Positions 22,801-34,300 of a stretch of DNA of 64,000 nt are shown piece by piece. The translations under genes were made by a program, and so were the position numbers. The DNA lies in the NCBI RefSeq assembly GCF_000006565.2, contig NC_031473.1, positions 3,078,134-3,142,133 of the forward strand, read 5' to 3'. Under the pieces are notes generated by a model. It saw only the letters and a program-made list of their open reading frames with translations, was not told the origin of the DNA and did not search any database. How positions within the stretch are numbered: the first letter of the stretch is position 1; every line of letters starts with the position of its first letter. The stretch comes from Toxoplasma gondii ME49. Taxonomy: Eukaryota > Apicomplexa > Conoidasida > Eucoccidiorida > Sarcocystidae.

Positions 22801-25800
22801 CACACGAATGCCATACACGGCATGTACACACGTATATACATATATATATATATATATGTATACATCTATGTGCAGACACATTTACAGACGTATGCATATA
22901 TCAATGTATATATATAATGTATATATATATATATATATATATGAACAGAGAGAAAGACATCTACCACGACTGACATGTATACAAATAAACGTATACATGT
23001 GTGTGTGACTAAAAAGCAGTGGGCAGGTAAACGCGTTTTTTATGAGAGTATGCGTGTGGAGAGAAGAGGCAGGCGGGATGGTGATCTGACCAGCATATTC
23101 GGAGAGCGGCGAGTTGACGGTTTGAATTTTATGGGGGAAGCCGTAGCACTTCAACGAGTCAAAGATCGAGTAAGGCTCGAAGGTCGTTTGATCGTGCAGC
23201 ACAGCGTGGCGGTGAGAAAAAGTACCTCGCTGCACATCTTGGCCAGCGATGCGGACCTGAGGAAGTTGAAAGCGAAGAACGCCCCTCGCATGCAGAGCCA
23301 GTTGAAGAACTGCATCTGGACTCCGTTCACAGAAAGAACGAGTCAGGAACGCGAAAGCGGCGGAGTCTCCCCGCCCCCGTCTTCTTGCCCGCGAAGCGCC
23401 ACCCGCAAAATTCCACTCTTTGACTTCCACTCAAGCAGACGAACAGACACGGGGAAAAGAAGCAGGGACGCAAGAAGGAAGAGAGAAGAACTCGTTCTCT
23501 GACAGGAGAATCTAAGTGTCTCTACGCCTGTGCAGCGACGAAGTCGACAGACCGACCTGGAGAGATCTCCGGACCGGGGAAAGAAGTGGAGCGGCAAAGA
23601 GAGACAAAACAAGCGACCAGCGACGGGGAACATTGGCTGCTTCCTCTCGGCGTTCTTACGTGGAATCCATCAGAGAGAAGGGTGGCGTAGCAGAGGTTCT
23701 CAGCAGTTCCGAAATCAATTAAATTCTCGTCTGGTGCAGCCTGGATTGCATTCAAGCGCTCTTTGTAAATCTTCCCCACAGTCGGATGCACGTTGAAGTC
23801 GGGCGGAAGTGTGAAAATCTTCGTTCCAAGCTCGCGTAGACGATCCAACGGTACACCTGAAAAAATGCTCACACGGAGCCGAGGAGACAGGCGCTAAAAT
23901 CGACAAGTACGAGCATGCAAATGCACCGCGACTCACACATGCATTCGTACACATGCGTATGATGTTCACGGATTTCCACGTTGACATATATGCGCAGGTG
24001 CCTTTGACGATGTCTGTGTATACATGCGCATGCAGAGAATAGAAAAGAACTGGTTGCAGTTTTGAAAAAACGCGAGCGCCATCGGGCTCTTGAACAACTG
24101 GTTTGCTGAGGTTCGAACTCGGAAAAACGGGGAGTTCACGGTCGCAGAAACGTAATAAGACAGGCCACAGCAGAGACTGAAGAAGAACGACGACGAGCCG
24201 TTTCATTCACTCCTGAAAGGGAGCGCGCCACAGACTATGAGGAATCTGTTCGCGACAAGAGTGGGCAAGGCGCAAAAACTCGCCGCACAACGCTTGAGGC
24301 AAGCACCGCCAGAGTTGCAGAACCGGAAAACTCACGATTGACGAGTCGATTTACTTCAGTGCCAAGAAAGCGAACGCTGACAGAGTCTCCTCACCTGTAA
24401 GCTGCGGCGCGGCAGGGACGTCTGGGCGAACGAGATGCTTCCATTGAGGCGAGTACTCGTACTGAGAGAGAACGAGGAAGAGACAAGTGATTTTTACGGC
24501 AAGCGAATGAGAGAAGTATGCAACGCGTGGAGAGATACTCGAAAGAAGCGCGTCGCAAGATACAAAAGAGAACTGGAGGGGAAAACGTAACCCTGCAAAA
24601 CTATTCACCTCTAATCTATACGTTTGAATACACAGATATATGTAGATGCCATGTAAGCATAGAGAGATGTGAAACTCAGTATCTCCTCTCCCATACATAC
24701 ACGTGATCTATGCGTATGTGTACAAGCATATCCATACATACATACATGCATATATATATATACATATATATGCATATACATATATATATATATATATATA
24801 TACATATATATATGCATATGGAGGGCAAAGGACGTTTATGTAAGACCTTCGCGATATCGTGTACAAGACTGTGTGTGCATTGTCAAATTCAGAACAGGCC
24901 CTCGAACTCACACGACATAATATATGTATCTTTATTTGTAGATTCATCCAGGACTAGGGAGAAGAAATGGGTGGAAACGTAGGGAAGAAATGCGAGGCAA
25001 CCTGATGGAGGGGGAGGAAGCGAAGAGGACCGCGAGTGGCACAAAAGGGAGGCCGACGAGAAAGAGCGGAGCCAGAGAGAAGACAGACACTGAGACGCAC
25101 CTGCTGGCTTGGGAGGAAGTCTCTGCACTTTTCGTACTCGGCATTGTAAAATGCCAAGATGTTCTGTTTCAGCTGTTGCAGATCTGCTTCGGTGACAACT
25201 CCCTGCGATGCACAATACAGCGGAGCGCAACAGTTTCCTTCAGGGTCATTGTCTTTCGCCGCTCTTTCCTGTCTCCCCCGGTCACCCGCTTCTCCCTTCT
25301 TCCTCTTCGCTCCGTCCCTCCTCCGCGGCGAGTCCCCCCCCCCTCTCTTCTTGCTCTGCTTTTCTCGTCCGTCTCTCTCGCTCTCTCCCTCCCCTTCTCT
25401 CTCTCTGGCTTCCCGTACCTCATTGAGGAGGCGTTCAGAGTAGATGTCGAAGACGCTTTTCTTTTTCGAGATCAAGTTGTACATGCGCGGCTGAGTGAAC
25501 TTGGGCATGTCCAGTTCGTTGTGGCCGAGCCGTCTGTATCCAATCAGGTCGATGAATACATCTCCCTTGAATCTCTGTCGGTACTCGAGGGCCAGTTCGC
25601 TGACGAAGGTCACAGCCTCTGGGTCGTCTGCATTAACGTGGAACACTGGGGCGTCCAGTGCCTTCGCGATGTCTGTGCAGTAGCGTCCGCTGCTCGAGTC
25701 GACCGGATTGGTGGTGAAGCCGATTTGGTTGTTCACGACGATATGAATCGTTCCACCGACGCGGTAGTTCGGGAGCTGCGACATCTGGAGAGTCTCGTAG

Positions 25801-27275
25801 ACGACGCCCTGGCCTGCGACCGACGCGTCGCCGTGGAGAATCACAGGCAATACCTTCGTCGAGTCTTCGTCTTCGGAGTAGTACTGCTGCGCGCGCGCTT
25901 GGCCAATCACAAGCGGATCGACCGCCTCCAGATGCGACGGATTCGCGAGGACGCCCATGTGTATGTACCGCTGAGCGTCGGCGTCGAAGTGATCGAACTC
26001 GACCCCCAAGTGATACTTGACGTCTCCCGAGTTCCCCCATTCCGCCGACGAGTAAGAGGTGACGCCCAGGAACTCCGACAGCAGCTGCTGCATCGGCTTG
26101 TGCAGAACGTTCACAAGAACATTGAGACGCCCGCGGTGAGGCATCCCGATCACCACACTGTTGACGCCCTCCCGCGCGGCTTTCTTCGTGATGGCTTTCA
26201 TCGCGACGATCATCGTCTCGCAGCCGTCGAGGCCGAAGCGCTTGCTGGTGCTGAACTTCTGCCCACAGAAGTTCTCGAACATCTGCGAACGCGCCGTCCT
26301 CGCAAGGATCTTCTTCTTCATGTCCGTCGTGAAGCCGTACTTGGCAGGCGTCTCGATCCACTGCCGAATGAAGTTGCAGACGTTTCGATCTCCGATGTGC
26401 ATGTACTCGACCCCAACCGAGCCGCAGTACGCCTCCTCCAGACGCTGAATGATCTGCCGCAGCGGACGCGGCGGGAACTCCGGAGAGAGAAAACCGCACA
26501 TGCCGTCCACGCGGCAATCGTAGACCTTGTCGAGGTCTGCCTTCGTGAAGCCGTACGCCTCGAAGTCGAGCGTCCCCGCGGGCGTCGGGCCGCGAGACCC
26601 AGAAACGAAGGGTGTCTCCTGGGGCAGAGACAGTGGGTTCACAGCGGCGATCTCATGTCCGCGCATTTGATAGCCGCGAACCATCTGAATCAAGCGACTG
26701 GTGTCGTGTACACTCTGTTGCGGGGAGACCGGCAGCGACTCCGGAGTCACAAACGACGCACCCGCCGGCAGCGACCCTGGCGCCGAAGAGATGAACGGTG
26801 CGCCCCGCGCCGCGCCTCCGACCGCGGTCGTGGAGCCAAGCAGGCCCGAAGAGACACCTGCAGAGGGCGGGAGACAGAAGGAGGCACCTGCGGGCAAATC
26901 CTGCAACACGTTCGTGAAGTACGCGTTCCAAGACGCATGCACAGAGCTCGGATCTCGCTGCCAGGCGTTGTACATCTGCTCGACGTACGCAGCACTCGTC
27001 CCCGTGAGAAACGACTCGGAGGCGAGAGGCGCGCCGGTCAGAGCTGCCGCGCTCGTCGGGCGCGAGGAGGCGAAGTCGCACGCCAGGAGCCGCGAGGCCC
27101 CGCATGCAGAGCGCCGAGAGCTCCCGAGAAGAGACTCCCGCGCCGACACAACGACGGGAGACAGGAGAGACGAGGAAAGAGACAGAGAGGCAGACGGCGA
27201 ACGACGCGCCGTCGGGTGCGAGAGCGAAGCCCCGCGAGTCCACCGAGAGGTGGAGAACGAGCGCAGGCTCCTCAT
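19822..27275 (-). CDS. OGDH: 2-oxoglutarate dehydrogenase E1 component, mitochondrial
   Basis: Thiamine-diphosphate enzyme of the TCA cycle. It decarboxylates 2-oxoglutarate and passes the succinyl group to the E2 lipoamide. Eleven exons join in phase: 25419-27275, 25101-25202, 24395-24461, 23660-23856, 23091-23256, 22457-22603, 21710-21873, 21368-21531, 20804-20928, 20408-20536, 19822-20054, giving 1116 residues. The N-terminus ([15 protein letters not shown]) is an Arg/Ser-rich mitochondrial presequence. The upstream frame is open but without ATG. Family hallmarks appear in order: HRGRLN near residue 378, [10 protein letters not shown] near 480, NNQIGFTT near 513, GYRRLGHNE near 577, [14 protein letters not shown], and [15 protein letters not shown]. 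The final exon has the family's [10 protein letters not shown] and ends about 80 residues later. Length and order fit full-length eukaryotic E1. The first intron (25203-25418) keeps the reading frame open, so a single-ORF reading would wrongly include its pyrimidine-rich sequence. Several introns carry (TA)n tracts. Confidence 0.97.
20291..20332. repeat. interrupted (TA)n tract in OGDH intron 10
   Basis: TATATACATATA-type run inside the intron between the last two exons of the dehydrogenase gene. Confidence 0.85.
21162..21312. repeat. two (TA)n tracts in OGDH intron 8
   Basis: TA runs at 21162-21182 and 21288-21312, separated by AT-rich sequence, all within the intron between exons 8 and 9. 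Confidence 0.85.
22839..22942. repeat. two (TA)n tracts in OGDH intron 5
   Basis: TA runs at 22839-22858 and 22911-22942 within the intron between exons 5 and 6. Confidence 0.85.
24749..24817. repeat. interrupted (TA)n tract in OGDH intron 2
   Basis: About 70 bases of TA repeats broken by TACA and TGCA units, within the intron between exons 2 and 3. Confidence 0.9.
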
Positions 27276-28593
27276 GGTTGAGAATGGGGAGGAAACACGG
27301 AGAGGCCGCACGGCGACTCGCGAGAAAAACAAAGCAGGGGAAGTGAGAAAGGGAACGAAACGATCGGGGAACGGGAAGGGGAGTGAGAAGGCGAGAGAGA
27401 CACCGTGAGAGAAGATGAACTCTCGTGCCCTTTCGAGTTCAGCACTTTGTGAGGGAGCTGAACGGCCGGAAGAGATGTCTCCCCCGAGGTTTCCTGTTTT
27501 TCTTTTCAGGATAGGCGAAAAGAGACACGGTGGAGTCGCAGAGCAGTCGCAGCAGAAGCCGACGAACGCGTTTCCAAGCTCCAGAGGGAAGTGAGTGTTT
27601 TTCTCTCGCGCATGCGCACTGAGGCCCGCGAGCTCTCCACGATGCGCTCACTTCACGAAGAGTCCGCTTTTGCTGCTTTATGCGCTCTCCCTGCAGAAAC
27701 GGCCTTCGTCGCTGGAAAAGTTGATTTGCGTCTGCGTTGTGGAGCAGAAAAAAGGCGACGAAAGCCGGCCACAGAAAGCCAGGAGAAAGTCGAGAGCGTT
27801 TGAGGCCTGCGACACACGTCGGTGCAGAGCGAGGAAGGCGCGGCTCGGTTTTTCGCAAACTCGGGCGACAAGAAAGCAAGACGGAGGAAAGGAGAGAAGA
27901 AAGAACTCCCAAGTGGAGACAGGAGCGAAAGAAGACAACGAGCCCTGTGAAAGGGCAGGGGAAAAACGAGAAGAATCCGGATTTCCGTTGCAGGACTTCC
28001 CCCCATCTGCCCGCTCACGCGCGAGCAGTGAAAGTGCGAGGCATGAAGAGGCAGAAAAAGTTCCGCTCCGAGACCGGGGAGAATTTCTGCGGGTAACGGA
28101 AGAGAGAGACGCTACAAGAGTCCCTCGACAAAGCTCGCAGAGAAACCGCCAGTCAAAAGTAGCGGCAAGGCGATGCACACGGAGAAAGCTGTCTAAAAAC
28201 TCGAACCTCCCGCGATAAAAGAAGTTCAGAGACAGCAGAGACTTTACAGCCCCGACGTAATAACCCCCACAGTTTTCTTCGACTAACAACGCAGACGGAA
28301 CAGCCTTTTCGGCCCCGCATGCAGCGACCGCAGAAAGAAGAGATATCTGAAACTCGAGATCTGACATGCTTCTCGCCAGACCGGAAGGGTGGCTCGATTC
28401 ACGACCCTGTGTCCCCCCCCCCTGTTTAACCGGTCAAACAGCAAACAAGAGACCGAGAGAGAAGAAGCCAGGAAGCTTCCAATACTCGATCGCTGTCTCC
28501 GTTGTCTCGGGAACAAGCAAAAAGAGAGACGCTCTGCTTCTCCCCTGCACGCGCAACGAGGTGTTCAATGCCTTACAAGTGAAACCAGATACG

Positions 28594-28596
<3 letters not shown>

Positions 28597-28635
<39 letters not shown>
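28597..28635. repeat. (TA)n tract
   Basis: Thirty-eight-base uninterrupted TA run about 1.3 kb upstream of the OGDH start. Confidence 0.92.
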
Positions 28636-28637
<2 letters not shown>

Positions 28638-29147
28638 TAGAAGTGCTATATACATGAATGTATGTGCGTATCGACTATGTGCATGTGAAGTAGCTGTAGA
28701 GACGTAGAGACTGCGAAGAATCTTCGTGGGGGCCCACGCTGGTTGTCAAGATCATCCAAGGGAAGCCTAGAGAGGTTTCTGTTTTTACAGCTTTTCTCTG
28801 AATTGTCTTTACAACAGGACAGGGAGGGATCTTCCTGAACGCGTCGTCTTTCGAACAAATCAGAACATCCGCGCAGTTTCGCCGTTGTGGTGGATGCCCG
28901 CTGAGAACCACCGAGGCTCTTTGCGCCGTGCAGGCGGCATGGAAGAAAACGAGGGAAACGGCGACAAAGAAGAAGCGAAAGAAGAACAGAATAAACCATC
29001 CTCTCGTTGGCTTTCATTGCATGTAGAATTGCTTCCAAAATAGCACAAAAAAACCAACGATACACACAGACCCCATTCACAGTCAAGCAGATGGCCCATA
29101 TACATGCATACATATATATGTATGTATATGGGCCTTAATCATGTGTC

Positions 29148-29171
29148 TATATATATATATATATATATATG
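29148..29171. repeat. (TA)n tract
   Basis: TA run opening an AT-rich patch that continues to about 29380. Confidence 0.9.
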
Positions 29172-31055
29172 CATTATTTATATGTATTAATAAATGTATA
29201 TATGTAGATGTGTATTTACAGAGGCTGATGTATATTGGTAAACACATAAATATAATAAGTTAGCATATGGTTATAAATGTGTGTGTTTGGATACATATAT
29301 ACAAGAGATACAGGAGGGTCTGCACATGCTTATCATTGTGTATATTTTATATGTTCATATATGTATATATATGTAGGATTAAACAGACAGACAACGGAGA
29401 TAACAGGATAGAAAGGCAACGTCACTAAATGTCGGAGAGTCCCGAAGGAACCATATCAGGAAGGAGCTCTCGCACTGGAAGGAAAAAGGAGAGTCACTGG
29501 AGCATCAAAAGCGATTGTTTCCGAGAAAAAAACTCGAGAATGCACTACACCGGTAATTCATGCGTGCGTGAAGCCTGCTGAGGGGCCTGCTTGTTTTATT
29601 GTCTCCCTTCTTCTTCTCTCGAACGTATCATCATTTGTACTTCATCGACCAGGTCTATTCTAGGAGTCCGTCCTTGTGTCTCTCTTTCGTGTATGTCACC
29701 TGAAACCTGTCTCCATGTTCCTCTTTTTCTGTGGGTACTCTCGTTTCCCTTTTTCTCTGTGAGTGCTCTTTTCACAGCTGTTTTTCTGGCCGCGCTCTGT
29801 CTCGCAGTGGTGTCCCCTTCCAGGTTCACATTCTCTCGTGACTTGTCTCTCGCTCCTGTGTCTTTTGCTTCCTTCTCCGAACAATTAAGACAACCTCTTT
29901 CCCCTCCCTCCCTCCACCCCCCACCTGCACGAATAAACTTTGCTGCATGCCCTGAGCGCTTAAAAAAAGAACTCTCTTCCGGTAACGCAGGCTGCTGTGT
30001 GTCTCGTTCTTAGAGACTCCCGCGTTCTTCGCGACCTCTGTGACTTCTGTAGCGCGGGTGAAGCGAGAAACCTAGAAAAATTGGTCAAACAGTTTTGACT
30101 CGCACTGTCCGAGTAAGAAAGCAACACCTGCAGAGTGTGGCTGCTGGTAAAAGATCTACCGTGATGTAGTAGCTACAGCTCCTCTTCCTGATACAACGGA
30201 GGAGTTTTACACGTGATCCGAGAACTTTGACAAGACTGTGAGCTTTTTCTTGCGTAGAGAAGCCACCGTTTTTTGTCGTCTGAAAATTTTCCTCGTTAGA
30301 CCCATCCCAGGGTGTGTCTCGACACTGAAGATTCCTCAAACTTCTTCGGTGTTGGATTTCGAGCGAACTTGAGGCCTCTCCTGCCATTCTTTACGGGGTT
30401 TCTGTGCACGCACGACAGAACTTCGACTAGAATAATAGACATCCAGAGTCAGGAAACGACAAGAAGTCCATTCTCTTTTTGAGGACAGAGAAAACGGAGC
30501 TCCACCGGAGAGGAGACGAAGCAAAGACAGGCAACGTCCACCACATGTCCGTTCTCAGGGCCATGGCGTCTCTTGTTGTTTCACGAAAAACGCAAAAAGA
30601 AGAAAAGCAAATTCGAAAGCCTCAATGCAGAAGCCACCACGCGACAACGGCAGAACCTTTCTGCACCTCAAGACAAAGAACTCGAATCGGTGAGAGAAAA
30701 CGGTGTAGAGAGAAGGTCGCCAGGAGTGTTTATATGTGCATGCGCGCACACACAGACTTGCTCTGTTAGCGAGAAGTGACACAGAAAGGAAGAAAACGGC
30801 CGCATTGCTCTTGTCCTTATCGTCAACGGATTTGCATGCAGTTAACTCGAAGCTAACACTGCGAGACAAACCAAACAACTCGCCGGAAAAAGCTCAGGGA
30901 ACTCGACTTTGAGCCTCACGTTCGCCCACCTTCGCGCGTCCTCAGTCTCCTTGCTCACAACCCTCTCTCCCCTTTTCTCGTTTCCTCCAGATGCTCATCC
31001 ACGCATTCAACCACGGTCGACCTCTCTGTATAACATTGAATCATCCCACCCACCT

Positions 31056-31120
31056 ATACATATATATATATATATATATATGGATACACACATTTACATA
31101 TATATATATATATATATATA
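31056..31120. repeat. double (TA)n tract
   Basis: Two TA runs separated by a short GGATACACACATTTACA spacer, about 190 bases beyond the RTF1 stop codon. Confidence 0.9.
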
Positions 31121-31310
31121 CTTGCATATACATGTGTGAACATATGCATGTTTCTGCAATGCCCAGGCATATTAACGCCTTGGTATACGTGTAGGGTGAG
31201 GCTGTGTCTGCATGCATACAGGCGCATGAAGCACAAGGAGGAGTCTGTCCGCGCTGGAGGGATAAACGTACGGATACCGAACCTTCAAAAGAACATTTTT
31301 GATTTTCTCC

Positions 31311-34300
31311 TCAGCCTGCAAGCTGCATGTTCGCCAGTTGCGCGACTTGTTGTTTGTATTCTTCGAGAGAAATCAAAAGAGAATCTGAAGGTGGAGGAGG
31401 CGTCGGAGGAAGTAGAGCAACGACGGAGGCGTACGGCCGCGGCGGCGGAATATTTGCTGTATCGATGTTCAGAGGGCCTCCCTCGCGGTACTTCTGCAAG
31501 GAGAGGAGAGGGTAAGACATGCGCGCAAACTTCGCATGCTCATTGACGGGCATTTTTTTCAGCCGATCATATACAGTTCTCCAGGAGATGGTTATCCATC
31601 CCAGGTTCGGCCAAATGTCTCGTAACACTACACAGAGGTCACATGGCTCCTAGAACTTTGAGATTGAACTATATGTGTCTTCTCTCGTGCGTTGTTCTCG
31701 TTCCACCTGATTGTTCTCAGATACGGATTTCGACTTTTCACTCGCTCTCGCTTCTTCCCTTTCGCTTCTTTTTTTCGAGGTTTTCTCGTCAATCTTGTCA
31801 CGGACGCGCACCATGCCACCGGATCTATGCGCCTCTACGCGCGGGTGTCAGAAAAGAAAGGCGCCAAGCATCTGTCCCCGCTTGCCTTTCTTCTCTCTCC
31901 TCGTTTCTCTCTCTTCACAAGCATTTCCCTCTCTCTTTCCTGTCGCCTCCCTTCCTGTTCCACTCCTCTCGTTTTCTCTCCCTCTCCGTTTCTCTCCCTC
32001 TCCAGTCTTCTACCTCGTTCTCCCATCTCTCGCCAATTCGATCGCCTCACCTGGACAGTGTGTTTGACCCAGACGCGTTGCTCTTTGGGGGCGCCGTGAA
32101 GAAGAAACTTCCAGGCTGCCGTCGCCTGCGGAGTTCCACTCGAAAGCGGTCCCGCCACACCTCGGGGCTGAGAGCTTGACGGACTTGCACTTCGGTGCTC
32201 GCTCTCGCCTCCCAGTCGAGGCGACGAAGCGTCTCTGCCTCCTGTGCAGGCAAAAAGCAGAAAAACAGAAAAGGAAAAGGAAGTGAATGCCTCACACAAC
32301 GCCCAGTCAAAAGCGCGACTGGCACGGACATCAAGACAGACGGCTCTCCAGCCTCGCCGCCACACACAGACTAGGAATCAAAAGTTCGAGATGCTTGTCG
32401 GCGACTGTGTACCTGTCTCCCCTCGTCAGCTGCTCATCTTCGCCTCGGTGAAAGGAAATCAAATAAACTCTCAAAGCCTAGAACAACAAAGGCCTCTGCC
32501 TCCAACCCAGTCACCAAAATGTGGAAAGCTCCTCGCCCTCCTGAGAAGAGCCGCGAGACCCCCGTCCAAGTCTCCACCGACCTTCCAGATCTAAACCAGC
32601 AGTCCAACTCGGAGAATCTACTGCCCAGAAAACGGTAGTTTATATAAACCTAGGGACCCCAATTTATAATGTGTAACAGGAATTCTAGCTTCAGTTGTTG
32701 TCTGATTGGTACTGCATGACTGGTGACTTATATTATATTATGATTCTTATTAAAATGGGGGCGCAGTTCCCTGGGTATTCAGTCCAGTGCTCTGCCTTGG
32801 GCATTGAAACTAACCCACAGTTCAGCCCTGTATTATTTAACTCAATTAAAATTAGGTTTGACATTCTGTACCAACCGATCTGCGCTGGTTCCGAAAGGTC
32901 GACTACACTCACGCCTCTTCTTCTCTCCATTTGATGTGATTCCGCCCCGGTCATCCGAGGCAAAGCCTGGAGGTTTCATGGCCGCCATTCTCAGAGCCTC
33001 AAGTCCCGGAGTCTATCGTGCAGATTTGTGTGCAACCTCTGCCCCCATTCCACTTCGGAATTTCAACGGCTTCAGGTACAGATTCAGAGCTTTTCCTCCA
33101 GCGTAACTCTTCTAAAAACGTTTTGAAAAGCAAACTGAACTCTCTCCAGTTTCGTCCACTTTCAGTCTCCCCGTCTCCCGTCTCGCTCTCTCTGTCGCAC
33201 ACACCTGAGGGGAACGCCGGAGAGGCGCTGGCGGCGCGTGTGTCGTCGAAAGGAGACAGTCGGTTTTCAGCGCTACGAGAGTCTCCTCCTCCATGAGATC
33301 TGTCTCTCCCCACTTCGTCCGAGCCTTCGCGACAACGCTTTCTTCTTCCTGCGTCCTCCTCCCCGTCTCCGAAAAGAAGATCTGCGCATGTCAAAGCTGC
33401 AGCAGTTGCGGCTGGCGGAGATGCCTTTGAAGGCTCGCGACCGACGCCCTTCCTCATGGACCTCTTGGGGTCGTTGAGAATGAACTTTGAGAGTTTCTCG
33501 CGTCTGCGCTCGACAGACACTTGGTGAATCGTCGAGGAATTGCGAGCGCGACCTGCCGCAGCTTTGCTTTTCGCGAGCTTCGCCTCCACCTCCGCCTTCC
33601 GCGCAACCAGAACCTGCAGCTTCTCCTTCAACTCCCGTCGCGCCGCGCTCGCTGTGGAGACACTCGAAAGCGACGCATGCAACGAGTCCATCTCGTGCTT
33701 GATCGACATCAACTGCTTCAGCAAAGTCCCAGTCGTCATCAGAAACGACCCTGCGCCAGAGTCTTGCTTCTTCGACAGAATCGCCTGAACATCTTCATCG
33801 GTAAAAGTGAACTGAAGGAAACAGAGAGACAGAGAGATACAGAAAGAAAGATAGAGAAAGAGAAAGACACAAGCTAGGGAGGGACACAGAAAGACAGACA
33901 GAGAAAGAGATAGAGATGAAAACGTATGCAGAGACGAACGACCATGGAGTATACACGGTGTGATCCTGACTGTGACCGAAGCTGTAAAAGGACTCCTGAA
34001 CTTGGAGGTGAAGTAAATACACACCGAACAAGACATCTCGCCTGCACGGCAGAAACCTGAGGTCAGCTTGCGTCCGCCTTCCTGCCCCTGGAGTGAATTC
34101 TCTCCTGTCTCTCCCTTCTCCGTCTCCTACGCACCACAAGCCGTTGCCAATTAAGTCTTTTGTTCCAACAGCTTCACAACGCGAAAGCCAGTCGAGTCGA
34201 ACTCTAAACCGTGCACTCTCTATCAACCTACCTATCTACAGACACACACACACCTATACATACAAACCTACACATATGCATGCACATACCAATACGTACA

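Larger units (their letters stand above)
27276..31310. other. intergenic region between OGDH and RTF1
   Basis: This holds the 5' flank of OGDH on the left and the 3' flank of RTF1 on the right; both genes are on the minus strand. Contents seen: purine-rich plus-strand sequence at 27.8-28.2 kb, a long (TA)n at 28597-28635, an AT-rich 300-base patch at about 29.1-29.4 kb, and a double (TA)n at 31056-31120. A 140-codon plus-strand frame at 29591-30013 lacks any recognisable feature. I support no gene here. Confidence 0.55.

Noticed and set aside
24990..27281. 763-codon plus-strand frame opposite OGDH
   Set aside because: Antisense shadow of the large GC-rich first exon of OGDH, with no domain of its own.
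32047..32367. helical-looking frame EAETLRRLDWEARAS in the seventh RTF1 exon
   Set aside because: It looks protein-like, but its phase fits neither the upstream exon (one base left over) nor the last exon. The alternative frame ending HTVQ joins both sides in phase.
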